Part shown: in pieces, positions 1-11,400 of the stretch
Layout of the letters: every line of letters starts with the position of its first letter
Position numbering within the stretch: position 1 is the first letter of the stretch
Origin: CAWKGC01 sp963849005
Lineage (GTDB): Bacteria; Pseudomonadota; Gammaproteobacteria; Burkholderiales; Usitatibacteraceae
Reading direction: 5' to 3'
DNA: 64,000 bases
NCBI GenBank assembly: GCA_963849005.1
Contig: CAWKGC010000007.1
Coordinates: 1 to 64,000, forward strand
Notes under the pieces: model-generated
What the model saw: only the letters and a program-made list of their open reading frames with translations
What the model was told of the DNA's origin: nothing
The model's database searches: none
Made by a program: the position numbers and the translations under genes

Positions 1-981
1 AAGCTTCGGTGAAAACGAGACTGATGATGAGGTCGCGCGAAATGAGGACGCATGCAGCCACTGCGGCCGCGAGGGCACCATAACGCGAATGGCGCGACGA
101 ACTTCAGCGACAAGCGCTTGGCGTGAAGTCTGGACTGCAACAGTCGGCAGGAAGTAGACGGAAAGTGCCGAGGTCAGGAATGAGAGATAGACCTCGGAAA
201 CACGCTGAAGCCCTTGCCAGACACCTGCAGAATCGAGGGAAACCTTCGTTGATATCGCGTCTCGAATCAGGATATGGCCAAGTGGAATGAAGGCAAGAGT
301 TGCCAGCATCGTGACCGAAAATCGCAGCAACTCCGGAAGTCGATGCCAGGCCGTTGCCTCCCGGAGCCAAAGCCTCGGCGAGAGTGGCGTCTCCTTCGTT
401 ATGGACACTGCGATCGCGAGGGCAAAGGCCTGCGACGCAGCGAGTGCCAGCATGGCTCCCGAGATTCCCATTGAAGGCAGCAGGGCGGCGGCTACCCCAA
501 CATAAACCATCATGGAGAAAGCCTGGAGCGTGTAGAACTGTCGTACGAGCTTCAAGCCATTGAGGGCCGCCGTCAGTGTCGAAAAGATCCCGATCAGAGG
601 TGCAAGGCATCCGGTCAGAAGCAAAGGCGCGGTGAGTTCGCTCGAGCCTGCGAGCCAGTACGAGAACGCCGAGGCGCCCATGACCAATACCGCCCCTACG
701 AGAAGTGAGGCGACCAACGATAGCGTGAAAGCAAGCCGAAGAACGCCTGCAAGGGCGTTCAGCTGTAGCGTGGACGAACGCGCCACCTGCTGCGCAATTC
801 CCGAGCTTGTGCCAGCGTTGGACAGCCCGGAACAGATCGCAAAGATGCTTTGATATTGGCCCAATAGCGCCATCCCCGGTGCACCGCCATAGACGGCGAT
901 CATTTTCGTGATGGCGATCCCGCAGGCAGCCCGGAACACTGCGACTGCTGCAGCAAGTGCCGAGACGCGGATCAGCCCCAT
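1..981 (-). CDS. wzxE: Wzx-type polysaccharide flippase (partial, frameshifted)
   Basis: Translating the minus strand from the ATG at 981 gives a hydrophobic, multi-span protein of more than 300 residues that runs off the left edge. The N-terminus has the layout of the WzxE/MOP-family lipid-linked sugar flippases: a first membrane segment followed by ITKMIAVYGGAPGMALLGQY, which matches the family's 'K-x-x-A-x-x-x-G-x-x-G' pattern. These proteins move undecaprenyl-PP-linked glycans across the inner membrane. Near 72-82 the frame breaks; the neighbouring frame resumes with the family-like sequence LISRDLIISLVFTEA, so one base is probably missing there. The start lies 7 bp after the stop of the upstream fdtB gene, implying one operon with the Fuc3NAc genes. 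The exact Wzx subclass is uncertain. Confidence 0.75.
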   Translation of the reverse strand, partial: MGLIRVSALAAAVAVFRAACGIAITKMIAVYGGAPGMALLGQYQSIFAICSGLSNAGTSSGIAQQVARSSTLQLNALAGVLRLAFTLSLVASLLVGAVLVMGASAFSYWLAGSSELTAPLLLTGCLAPLIGIFSTLTAALNGLKLVRQFYTLQAFSMMVYVGVAAALLPSMGISGAMLALAASQAFALAIAVSITKETPLSPRLWLREATAWHRLPELLRFSVTMLATLAFIPLGHILIRDAISTKVSLDSAGVWQGLQRVSEVYLSFLTSALSVYFLPTVAVQTSRQALVAEVRRAIRVMVPSRPQWLHASSFRATSSSVSFSPKL

Positions 982-988
982 TGGGGGA

Positions 989-2145
989 CTACCCTTCCGA
1001 GAGGCTATTTACCGCCTCAATTACCTTGGAGACGTCATTTGGATCGAGGTGGGGGCCGATGGGCAGGCTTAAGACCTCGCGGTGCAATGATTCCGAAATT
1101 GGCAAGTGTCCCGAAAGGCTTGACTGTTCCAGATAGGCTTGCTGGCAATGCGGCGGTATCGGGTAATGCACCAGCGTCTCGATACCCTTCAATTTCAACT
1201 CTTTCTGGACCCGGTCGCGCGCCTTTGCACGAATGACAAAAAGGTGCCATGGTCGAGCCCGCCAACTGTTGCAGGCAACCGAACTCCCGGATTCCCGATT
1301 TCGGGAAGGTATCGCTGCGCCCGACGTTGCAGCGGCGCTCATTCCATTGATCAAGGTATCGTAGCTTGACCCTGAGGAAGGCGGCCTGAAGTTCATCAAG
1401 TCGTGAATTCAGGCCCTTCTCGACGTTAACGTACTTTTGCGCAGAGCCATAGTTTCGGAGTACCCGTATGCGCGCTGCCAAGCCCGTGTCATTGGTGGTA
1501 ACAGCGCCGCCGTCGCCGAACGCACCAAGGTTTTTCCCCGGATAGAACGAAAATGCTGTCGCATGGGAAATACTGCCGATTCGACGCCCGTGGTATCTCG
1601 CGCCGTGTGCTTGGGCGGCGTCCTCAACCACGGCAAAGGTGATGCCGATTCGCGATCGCCGTTATCGGCCCGAGGTCAGCCGGCTGACCGTACAGATCTA
1701 CGGGCAAAATGGCCTTGGTTCGCGGTGTTATCTCGCTCTCGATGCGGTCTGGATCCAGGTTGAAAGTAGTCGGATCTGGTTCGACCGGCACGGGAACTGC
1801 GCCGACCTGCGAGACGGCAAGCCAGGTTGCGATGTATGTGTTGGACGGCACAAGCACTTCATTGCCTGGACCAATGTCCAAAGCTCGCAGGATTAGCACG
1901 AGCGCGTCCAGGCCGGATGCAACGCCGACGCATTGCCTTGCACCGCAGAAAGTCGCGTATTCCTCTTCGAAGGCAGCCAATTCGCTGCCAAGCACAAACC
2001 GACCGGAGTTCATTACCTTCGAATAGGCTTCGTCGAGTTCTTGCTTGAGTTCGAGGTAGGCCGAATTCAGGTCCAGGAAGCTGACCTGGGGTAAGGAATT
2101 GACGTTGTCAGTCGAAAGCGGGTCTTCCTTTTGCGATTTGTTCAT
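989..2145 (-). CDS. fdtB: dTDP-3-amino-3,6-dideoxyhexose transaminase, FdtB-like (frameshifted)
   Basis: This is a PLP-dependent sugar aminotransferase of the DegT/DnrJ/EryC1/StrS family. The N-terminal part has QVSFLDLNSAYLELKQEL and the cofactor-binding stretch VGVASGLDALVLILRAL. After a frameshift near 1640-1660 the next frame gives VVEDAAQAHGARYHGRRIG and the PLP-lysine motif SFYPGKNLGAFGDGGAVTTN. A second shift lies roughly between 1240 and 1370, after which the C-terminus resumes as WHLFVIRAKARDRVQKELK and ends at 989. FdtB aminates dTDP-3-keto-6-deoxygalactose to dTDP-Fuc3N. Placement directly after FdtA- and FdtC-type genes supports this substrate over the related 4-keto transaminases. 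Pieced together the length (about 385 residues) is normal, so sequence error is more likely than decay. Confidence 0.8.
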
Positions 2146-2185
2146 CTTTGGAGTGGCCGTCAGCGGCTGGGCAACAAGGACCCAC

Positions 2186-2606
2186 TCATGCCTCCGCCGC
2201 CTTTCTCACCTCGAGGAACTCATCATAGTCGCGAAGGTAGTCCGTTGGAGTGTACTTTTGCGAAGCTAGGACCAGGTAAACCGTTCCCGTGTCGAAGTTT
2301 CCTTCGCGCGCCCAAATCAGCGGCGGGACATACAGTCCCTTCCAGGTCGATTGAGCTCCACTGTTCGAGTCCTGTTTCCATCGTCGAGAATGACCTCCAG
2401 GCCACCCGACAGGCAGACCAGGAATTGCTCGAGGCTCTTGTGGGCATGCTCACGTCTTCCGCCGTGGGTACATCGTATACATAGAACGTTCGCTTGATCT
2501 CGAACGGGATATGGCCGCCACCTTCGATGAAGGTAAGATTTCCCCGGGGATCGGAGATTTTCGGCAGGTCGATGACCCGGCACGAATCAACGGTGATCTT
2601 GGTCAT
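2186..2606 (-). CDS. fdtA: dTDP-4-oxo-6-deoxyglucose 3,4-oxoisomerase, FdtA/WxcM-like (frameshifted)
   Basis: This is a small cupin isomerase that converts dTDP-4-keto-6-deoxyglucose to the 3-keto-6-deoxygalactose form on the way to dTDP-Fuc3NAc. Visible family features are ISDPRGNLTFIEGGGHIPF near the N-terminus, RTFYVYDVP, the catalytic-histidine segment EHAHKSLEQFLVCLSGGLEV, and the C-terminal GLYVPPLIWAREGNF followed by DYLRDYDEFLE. These lie in three frames, with breaks near 2450 and 2335; joined, the protein is about 140 residues, the usual family size. The true stop is the TGA at 2186-2188. The start at 2606 overlaps the end of fdtC by about 20 bp and fdtB follows 40 bp downstream, so the three form one operon. 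Confidence 0.85.
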
Positions 2607-3036
2607 CTACGAAACGGACGATTCGGCCCGGGTTGCCGACCAACTAACAGCTTTCGCAGGCACGTCTTCTATTACGACCGCGCCTGCTCCGATCATTGCA
2701 AATTCGCCGATGGTCACGCCCGGAAGAATCGTGGCGTTGGCGCCTATGCTCGCGCCGCTTTTTACCGTGGTTTCGGGGAATTTGTCGGGATACTGCTTGC
2801 TTCGCGGGAAGCCGTCATTTGTAAACGTCGCGTTCGGGCCGATGAAGACGTCGTCGGCAATCCGTGTTCCATTCCACAGTTGCACGCCCGACTTGATCGT
2901 CACTCGATCGCCGACCTGCATCATCTTCGATGAACACGTGATCGCAGATGTTGCAGTCCGCGCCGATTTTCGCTCCATGGATGTGCACGAACGCCCAAAC
3001 TTGCGTTCGCTTGCCTAGACTAGCCCCCATTTCCAC
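2587..3036 (-). CDS. fdtC: dTDP-Fuc3N acetyltransferase, FdtC-like (frameshifted)
   Basis: This is a left-handed beta-helix (hexapeptide repeat) N-acetyltransferase that would acetylate dTDP-Fuc3N to dTDP-Fuc3NAc. It shows the family's hallmark stretches TQVWAFVHIHGAKIGADCN, CDHVFIEDD, VTIKSGVQLWNGTRIADDVF, FIGPNATFTNDGFPRSKQYP and SIGANATILPGVTIGEFAMI. There is one frame break near 2920 and another near 2650; beyond the latter the frame reads VGNPGRIVRFVDDQDHR and stops at 2587. The start is unclear: the ATG at 3036 lacks the usual first dozen residues, and upstream codons in frame (HPSLALVE) look coding, so the real N-terminus may lie a few codons further upstream or be hidden by another indel. 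Confidence 0.8.
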
Positions 3037-3124
3037 GAGGGCCAGCGACGGATGCGCGGGGAGTCAGCTACTACCGCGCTTAATGGCGTCTCATGTGATT
3101 TCCCGGCCGCTCGAGTTCGTACCT

Positions 3125-6100
3125 TCACGGACCGATGATATTCCAGTCCGCCGATACCGAGGTCATGAACTCGCCGACGTAGGTACCGCGCCCGTGGATT
3201 TCCACAGGTACACGGTGCCGCTCGGCAATGCCGCCAGAGAATGTCGGCCCCGGTCGGAGTCGTAGTTGCCCAGTCCCTTGATCTCCCATTCGGTGGAGGC
3301 ACGATCCCGAGCGACTGCCATTGCGCTAACGGTGCCGCGTTCATGTACCAGATGATGATCTCCCGGAGACGGTGTCGCGCCAGACGATGTCGGCCTGGAG
3401 GTCGCCGTCGAGGTCGCTCATGCCGATGATCTTCCAGTTCGCCCCGACAAAGCCGAGCGACTGGTCGGTGTGGCTCGTTCCGTCCATCTGCCAGACGGTA
3501 GACTTCGCCGGTGTCGTTGTTTCTCCACGCGATGTCGGCCCGGCCATCGAAGTTCGTGTCGGCCGTGCCGACGATGTCCCAATCGAGCGGAATGACGCCC
3601 AGGCTGCGTGCTGAGCAGACGGACGTCCCGTCGCATGAACCAGACATAGACTTCGCCCGTGGTGGTTTCGCGCCAGAGGATGTCCGCGTTGGAATCGCCG
3701 TCGAAGTCATCGATGGCGATGATCTTCCAGTTCAGCGGGATCGTGGCCGAGGTACACGGGACGTGGGCGATGCTGCCGTTCATCAGCCATGACGGTAGAC
3801 CTCTCCGGTCGACGTATTTCTCCAGAGGATGTCGGCCTTGTTGTCGCCGTTGATGTCGCCCGTGCCCGCGATCTCCCATTCGAGTAGGAACGGTCATGAT
3901 AAGGTGCGAGCGTGAACCGTCGATTCGCTTCATGAACCAGATGTACACGGCGCCGGTGACCGTATTGCGCCAGAGCACGTCGGAGATGCCGTCGCCGTCG
4001 AAGTCGGAGGCGGAGGTCACGACGCTCATGGCATTGGTGAAGGCGGCGCCGACGGTCTTGGCTGCATCGAGGGTGACGGTGCAAGCGCCCATGCCGGAGC
4101 AGGCACCCGACCAGCCCGCGAATATCGAGCGGGTGTCCGCCGTTGCGGTGAGCGTCACCAGGGTGCCGGCGGAGTAGCCCGCGGAGCAGGTCGCGCCGCA
4201 GCTGATGCCCGAAGGCTCGGAAGATACGGAGCCGTCGCCCGATCCCGTCTTGTCGACGGTGAGCGTGTAGCCGAAGAAGGCCGTGACCGACTTGGCGGCG
4301 TTCATGTTGACGGTGCAGGCGCCGGAGCCGTTGCAGGCACCCGACCAGCCCAGGAAGACGGCGCCGGCGCTCGGGGTGGCCGTAAGCGACACGGAGGTGT
4401 TCTCGTCGAGCGTCTCGGTGCAATCGCCCGGGCAGTCGATGCCCGTGCCGGTGACCGAGCCGGGCGCGCCGGCGGGGACCGTGACGGTGAGGACGTAGGT
4501 CGGCGCGGGAGCGGAGGCGAACTCGGCACCGACGGACCTGGCGGCATCCATCGTGACGCTGCAAGCGCCGGTGCCGGAGCAATCACCCGTCCAGCCCACG
4601 AAGGTCGCGCCGCCGGCAACCGGGGTCGCGGTGAGGGCGACGACGGTGCCCTGGTCGAGCGTCTCGGTGCAATCGCCCGGGCAGTCGATGCCCGTGCCGG
4701 TGACCGAGCCGGGCGCGCCATTGGTGACCGTGACCGAGAGAACGAATGTCGGCGGAGGAGCGGAGGCGAACGCGGCGCCGACGGACCTGGCGGCATCCAT
4801 CGTGACGCTGCAAGCTGCCGTACCCGAGCAATCACCCGTCCAGCCCACGAACGTCGCGCCACCGGCAACCGGGGTCGCGGTCAGGGCGACGACGGTGCCC
4901 TGGTCGAGCGTCTCGGTGCAATCGCCCGGGCAGGCGATGCCCGTGCCGGTGACCGAGCCCGCGGCGCCATTGGTGACCGTGACCGAAAGAACGAATGTTG
5001 GCGGAGGAGCGGAGGCGAAAGCGGCGCCGACCGACTTGGCGGCATCCATCGTCACGCTGCAAGCAGCCGTACCGGAGCAAGCGCCCGTCCATCCCAGGAA
5101 CGTCGCGCCGCCGGCAACCGGGGTCGCGGTGAGGGCGACGACGGTGCCCTGGTCGAACGTGCCGCTGCAAACGCCGGGGCAGTCGATGCCGGAGCCTGTG
5201 ACCGAACCCGCGGCACCATTGGTGACGGCGACCGAAAGGACATGAGTCGGGACCGGGGCCGGGCCGAATGTTGCCGTAACGGCGGTGGCGGCACTCATCG
5301 TGACGCTGCAGGCGCCCGTGCCCGAGCACGCGCCGGACCAACCGTTGAATACGGAACCCGCGTCCGCGAGCACGCTCAAGTTGACCACGGTGCCGGAGGC
5401 AAAGTCGCTGGCGCAGGTGGCGCCGCAGGAAATGCCCGATGGCGAAGACGTTACCGTGCCTGCGCCGGCGCCGGCACGGGAGACCGAGAGCATGAACAAC
5501 GAGGCGGTAGTCGATGTGAAAGTCCCGGACACGCCGCCAACAGTGAGCGTCGTCGATACCGACGCATTCTGCGCGGCGGCCGAGGTGTGGCGCACGCAGA
5601 CCGACTGGCCGGAGGCGATCGTGCCGGCGGCCGAGGTGAACACCGCGCCGCAGCCGATCGAATACTCGCCGCCGGTGACCGATATCGCGCTGGCCGAATT
5701 GATGCCCCCGATCGTGACGCTGTTGGAGGTCACCTGCGTCGAAGTCGCGACGCTCGATTGCGCGGTGAAGGAGAAGCCGTCCGGCGTGGAGTCGGCGACG
5801 ACCGTGAAGGCGTATGCCGCCACCTTGGAGACCAGGGGCGAGAAGCCGCTCACCGACGCGTGCGAATTGCCCTCGAATCCGCCGACGACATGGGCCAGCA
5901 CGACGTGGGTCCCGAATCCCGGTACGGTGACGATGGCGTCGTAGCCGCTGCCGGCGGTCGGGGCTTCAGTCCAGGTGCCGCGGACGTCGTTCTTGCGGAA
6001 GAAGGCGTTGTGGACCAGCGCCGCGCTTCCGGCCGGGCCGGACGGGGTAATCTGCAAGGTCGGCGAGAGGCTGGAAGTTTGGTTTGCCGCAAGGCCGCCG

Positions 6101-8202
6101 ATCGAAAGGCCGACCGCGCTTGGTTGTTCGTAGGCGGGCGTGATGATGGAAACCGTCGAGCTGCCGCGGTTGGCGACGAAGGCCTTGCCCGAGACGGGGT
6201 CCGCCGCGACTGCCGACGGGCTGTCGCCCACGGTGACGAGGGCTGCGGAATTGGTAAGCCCGTCGATCACCGTCGTCTTGCCGTTGTCCCGGTTGGCGAC
6301 ATAGATCTTGTTGCGGGCGGAATCCACGGAGATCGCAACGGGAGCGGAGAACCCGGCAAGGGTATTCGTTCCGAGCGTGACGCCGTCGATGACCGTGACG
6401 GAGTTGCCGCCCTGGTTCGCGACGTAGATCTTGTTGGTGACGCGGTTGACGGCGATCGCGGTCGGCGTGCCGCCGGTGGCCACGAAGCCCGCAGAAGCGG
6501 GAGAGGCGCCGTTGACGATCGAGATCCCCGCGCTGCCGGCATTGGCGACGTAGATGCGATTGGTATCGCGATTGATTGCGATGGCCGTCGGGTTCGTGCC
6601 GACGGCTGTCGTCGTCACCACATTGGTGGCGCCGTCCACCACGGCAAGCAGCCCGCCGCCGCTTTGCAGCGCCACGTAGATGTTGCCCGTATTTGCATTC
6701 ACGGCAACGGCGACCGGCTGTGCGCCCACCGGGATCGTCGTGACGGCCAGCGTGGCGCCATCGATGACGCTCAGGTTGCCGCTGCCCTGGTTGGCGACAA
6801 ACGCGCGGTTGCGCGCGGAATCGACCGCGACCGCAACGGGCTGCGTTCCCACGGTGACCGTACCCTGCACGGCGCCGGAAGCATTGACGACCGTGACGGA
6901 GTCCGAGTCGCGGTTCGCGACAAAGGCGGTATTGGTCGCCTGGTTCACCGCCACGGCGATCGGCGAGGAGCCGGCCGCAACGGCGGAGGCCGTGCCGGCG
7001 GCGCCATCGACGATGGAGATGTTGTTCGCGAACTGGTTCGCGACGAAGGCTTTGCCGACGCTCCAGGCGGCATCGACCGCGGTCGTTCCGGCAAACGCGC
7101 TCGGCGTCAGGCCGACGCCGACGTTGGTCACGGCGTTGGAGGCGCCATCCAGAACGGATACGGTCTCGGCAATCTTGTTGAGGACGTAAATGCGGTTTGT
7201 CACCGGATTCACGACCATTCCGACGGGCTGGTTGCCCACGCCGATGGTCTGGGCAACCGTGTTGGTCACGCCATTGATGATGCTCACGCTGTCGCCGACC
7301 TTGTTGGCCACGTAGATGCGATTGGTCGTCATGTTGATGCCGATCGAGCTCGGCTGGCTTCCGACGGCCAAGGTCGCCACGATGGCGCGTGTGCTGCCAT
7401 TGAAGACGGTCACGGTGTCCGAGACCGAATTGGCGACATAGACGAGGTTGGTCGCCGGGTTGACCGCGATGGCGGCCGGGCCGTTGCCAACCGCGAGGTT
7501 CGTCGTGAACGACCCGTTGTCGCCGTTGATGACGGTGACGTTGTCGCCGATCTTGTTGGCGACGTAGACGCGGTTCATCACCGGATCGACGGTCAGGGCG
7601 GCCGGGCTGCTGCCGGTGGCGACGGTGGACGTGCTGCCGGTTGCCCCGTCGATGATGGTGACGACGTCCGAGTTGTAGCAGGCAACGTAGATCTTGTTGT
7701 TGGCCGGGTTGACGGCGATGGCGACCGGGGCATTGCCAACCGGGATAGTCGTGACGGCCAGCGTCGCGCCGTCGATGACCGAAACCGAATTGCCGCCCTT
7801 GTTGGCGACGTAGAACTTGTTGGTGACCGGGTTGACCGCGATGGCGGACGGCGTGTCCCCGACCGGGAGGGTGGTCTTGGAGCCGGACAGGGTATCGACC
7901 ACGGTGACCGAGTTGCCCAGCCCGTTGGCGACGAAGACCCATTGCGAAGTCGGGCTGACCGCGAGCGCCGTGGGGCCGTTGCCGACCGTGATCGTGGAAG
8001 TGGTGGTGCCGCTCGTGACGCTGATCGAGTCGCCGCCCGTGTTGATCACATAGGTCTTGTCGGTGAGGACGTCGACTGTGATCGCCTCGGGGTTGGCCCC
8101 GACGGGGAAGCTCGTGACGAGCGACTCCGCGTGGGCGGAAAGGCTCGCGAGCGACAGGAATGCCGCGATGCAGGTCAGGAAGCGTGTGCGCGCTTGGTTC
8201 AT
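3125..8202 (-). CDS. Giant secreted YVTN beta-propeller protein with InlB-type and Asp-rich C-terminal repeats (copy 1)
   Basis: About 1,690 residues when joined. A Sec signal peptide (MNQARTRFLTCIAAFLSLAS, cleavage near AHA-ES) precedes roughly 17 YVTN-type units of about 42 residues (consensus NPxTNKIYVANxxxNSVTVI), which form seven- or eight-bladed propellers. A beta-sandwich follows (ISVTGGEYSIGCGAVF), then six divergent InlB B-type repeats (FxGWxGxCSGTxACSVTM, two Cys pairs each) and about six 48-residue repeats with D-x-D-x-D-G loops (DFDGDGISDVLWRNTVTGAV). The last repeat ends WNIIGP then stop at 3125. Several frameshifts hit the C-terminal part (below about 3,990). The ATG at 8202 was chosen because AGGAGT lies 6 bp upstream and a signal peptide follows directly. 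The function is unknown; a surface adhesin or matrix protein is plausible. Confidence 0.85.
4541..5287 (-). repeat. 249-bp tandem repeats encoding InlB-type modules
   Basis: The motif GCGGCATCCAT recurs at 4541, 4790 and 5039, exactly 249 bp (83 codons) apart, and the surrounding sequence is nearly identical between units. Each unit encodes one Cys-containing InlB-like repeat beginning LSVTVTNGA. The neighbouring paralogue at 8.5-13 kb has four such modules in total against six here, so the array has expanded or contracted. Confidence 0.85.
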
Positions 8203-8306
8203 TTTTTGACTCCTGGATCGCCGTTCGCCGGAAAGGTTTTCCGACGCGGACAGCCGACCCATTTGTGATTTCTCCCGTGATTCTTCGCGTCTTGGCAAGT
8301 GCGCGC

Positions 8307-8322
8307 TGTGAACTGCGTCACA
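8307..8322 (-). promoter_or_regulatory. CRP-type operator, perfect TGTGA-N6-TCACA
   Basis: The sequence is TGTGAACTGCGTCACA, an exact match to the CRP-family consensus half-sites. It lies 105 bp upstream of the start at 8202. The hexamer TTGCCA (minus strand, 8293-8298) lies 8 bp downstream and is conserved at the same distance in the paralogue, so it may be the -35 element. Confidence 0.65.
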
Positions 8323-8362
8323 TTTTGCCCCTCCGAGCCGCAAGCCATTGATTGACAATGAC

Positions 8363-8386
8363 AAAAGCCGGCGAGTGCCGGCTTTT
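8363..8386 (-). terminator. Intrinsic terminator after copy-2 propeller gene
   Basis: A perfect 10-bp stem, AAAAGCCGGC with loop GAGT and GCCGGCTTTT, sits about 75 bp past the stop codon at 8460. On the minus strand the stem ends in TTTTG. It separates the two giant propeller genes and could work on both strands. Confidence 0.7.
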
Positions 8387-8459
8387 GCTGGACTGGGCCC
8401 GGGCCTGGACCGGTGGCCCGGTAAACAGGCTCTCTATTGCATCCGGAGCCGCTTCCGGG

Positions 8460-11400
8460 TTACGGCCCGACGATGTTCCAGTCGCTCGAGACGGTGGTCA
8501 GGAATTCGCCGGCGTAGGTGCCGCGCCCGGTGGACTTCCACAGGTACACGATGCCGCTCGGGCCGTGCCTCCAGAGAATGTCGGCGCGCGGATCGGAGTC
8601 GTAGTTGCCCAGTCCCTTGATCTCCCATTCCAGAGGCACGATGCCGAGCGACGCCGTTGCGCTTACCCTGCCCGCGTTCATGTACCAGATGATGATCTGC
8701 CCGGAGACGGTGTCGCGCCAGACCATGTCCGCCTGGAGGTCGCCGTCGAGGTCGCTCATGCCGATGATCTTCCAGTTCGCCCCGACAAAGCCGAGCGACT
8801 GGTCGGTGTGGGCGGCTCCATTCATCTGCCAGACGTAGACTTCGCCCGTGTCGTTGTTCCGCCACGCGATGTCGGCGCGGCCGTCGAAGTTGATGTCGGC
8901 AGTGGCGACGATGTCCCAATTGAGCGGAATGACGCCCAGGCTGCGCTGCCTGAGGATCGACGCCCCGTCCATGTACCAGACATAGACTTCGCCCGTGGTG
9001 GTTTCGCGCCAGAGGATGTCCGCGCTGGAATCGCCGTCGAAGTCGTCGATCGAAATGATCTTCCAGTTCAGCGGGATCGTGGCCAGGTAAGAGGATGTGG
9101 GCGTCGCGCCGTTCATCAGCGTGAGGTAGACCTCTCCGGTCACGGTGTTTCTCCAGAGAATGTCGGCCTTGTTGTCGCCGTTGATGTCGCCCGTGCCCGC
9201 GATCTCCCATTGCAGTGGGAGCCGTCATGATGTGGGTGGACGTGAAGCTTCCGTCCTTCATGAACCAGACGTACACGGCGCCGGTGGCGGTATTGCGCCA
9301 GAGCACGTCGGAGATGCCGTCGCCGTCGAAGTCGGAGGCGGAGGTCACGACGCTCATGGCATTGGTGAAGGCGGCGCCGACGGTCTTGGCTGCATCGAGG
9401 GTGACGGTGCAAGCGCCCATGCCGGAGCAGGCACCCGACCAGCCCGCGAATATCGTGTGCGTGTCGGCGGTGGCGGTGAGCGTCACCAGGGTGCCGGCGG
9501 AGTAGCCCGCGGAGCAGGTCGCGCCGCAGCTGATGCCCGAAGGCTCGGACGATACGGAGCCGTCGCCCGATCCCGTCTTGTCGACAGTGAGCGTGTAGCC
9601 GAAGAAGGCCGTGACCGACTTGGCGGCGTTCATGTTGACGGTGCAGGCGCCGGAGCCGTTGCAGGCACCCGACCAGCCCAGGAAGACCGCGCCCGCGCTC
9701 GGGGTGGCCGTAAGCGACACGGAGGTGTTCTCGTCGAGCGTCTCGGTGCAATCGCCCGGGCAGTCGATGCCCGTGCCGGTGACCGAGCCGGGCTCGCCGG
9801 CGGGGACCGTGACGGTGAGGACGTAGGTCGGTGTCGGCGCGGGAGCGGAGGCGAACTCGGCACCGACGGACCTGGCGGCATCCATCGTGACGCTGCAAGC
9901 ACCCGTACCGGAGCAATCACCCGTCCAGCCCACGAAGGTCGCGCCGCCGGCAACCGGGGTCGCGGTCAGGGCGACGACGGTGCCCTGGTCGAGCGTCTCG
10001 GTGCAATCGCCCGGGCAGGCGATGCCCGTGCCGGTGACCGAGCCCGCCGCACCATTGGTGACGGCGACTGAAAGCACATGGGTAAGTACCGGGGCCGGGC
10101 CGAATGTTGCGGTAACGGCGGAGGCGGCACTCATCGTGACGCTGCATGCCTCGGTGCCGGAACAGGCGCCGGACCAACCGGTGAAGACCGAACCCGCATC
10201 CGCGACGGCACTCAAGTTGACCACGGTACCGGCAGCATAGTCATTGCTGCAGGTGGCGCCACAGGAGATGCCTGAAGGCGAAGACGTTACCGCGCCCGAA
10301 CCCGTGCCGGCGCGAGCGACCGACAAGGCGTAGAGCGAAATGGCCGGCGCGGCAGTGGTCGAAGCGAATGTCCCGGACACGCCGCCGACTGTCAGCGTGG
10401 TCGAAACCGATGCGCTGTTCGCGGTGGCCGAGGTGTGGCGCACGCAGACGGACTGGCCGGAGGCGATCGTGCCCGCAGCCGAGGTGAACACCGCGCCGCA
10501 GCCGATCGAGTACTCGCCGCCCGTCACCGAAATCGCCACCGCCACGTTGATGCCGGCGATGGTGACTGCGTTCGACGTGATGGCCGAATTGAGCGCGACG
10601 TCATTCTGCGATGCGAAGGAGAAGCTGTCCGGCGTGCCGTCGACCGCCACTGCAACAGTGAACGCATACGCGGCCACCTGGGAGGCGAGGGGGAAGCCGG
10701 TGGTGGCACCGAGCGCGCCTGCATGCCCGGCCTCGTTGCCGTCCACCGAGAAGGCGTAGAGAACGTGCGTGCCGAACGGAAGGCTGGAAAGCTGGGCGGA
10801 GAAGTCGCCGTCCGCGCCCGCCGCGGCAAGCCAGGATCCGGACAGGTTGCCGACGCGGTAGTACATGCCGCGCACCGTGCCGACGCTGGAAGCCGCACCG
10901 AGGTTCACGACAGGCGAGGAATCGTTCGTTTGGTCGCCGCTGAACGCAGCGATCGCCGCCGTCACCGGAAGCGAAGCGCGGGAGGCGGGCGTGACGATGG
11001 TCGCGCGCGCGTCGCCGTAATCCGCGGTGACGACGCGGCCTGAGACCGCATCGACCGCGATCGACTGCGGGCTGGAGCCGGCGGCGACCGTGGAGGTGGC
11101 GTTGGAAACGCCGTCGATCACGGTGATCGACGAGGAATTCAGGTTGGCGACGTAGGCCTTGTTGCGGGCCGAGTCCACGGCGACGGAAGAAGGCTGCGCG
11201 CCGACGGTCACTGCCGTCACGGCAAGCGTTTCGCCATCCACCACGGAGACGGTGGAACCGCCCGAGTTGGCGACGTAGATGCGGTTGCTGGCGGTGTTCA
11301 CGTCGAGCGCGGAAGGATTCGAGCCGACGACCACGGTGGAGACCGAGAGCGTGTTGCCGTTGACCACGCTGATCGTGGCGTTGCTCGAGTTGGCGACGTA

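Noticed and set aside
6200..8100. Regularly spaced repeats suggesting a CRISPR array
   Set aside because: The periodicity is about 126 bp, in frame, and encodes YVTN propeller blades; there are no short identical repeats with unique spacers.
5242..8268. Plus-strand open frame of 1,008 codons
   Set aside because: It lies antisense to the YVTN propeller gene; it is Arg/Gly/Asp-rich low complexity caused by GC-rich repeats on the other strand and has no start context or domain.
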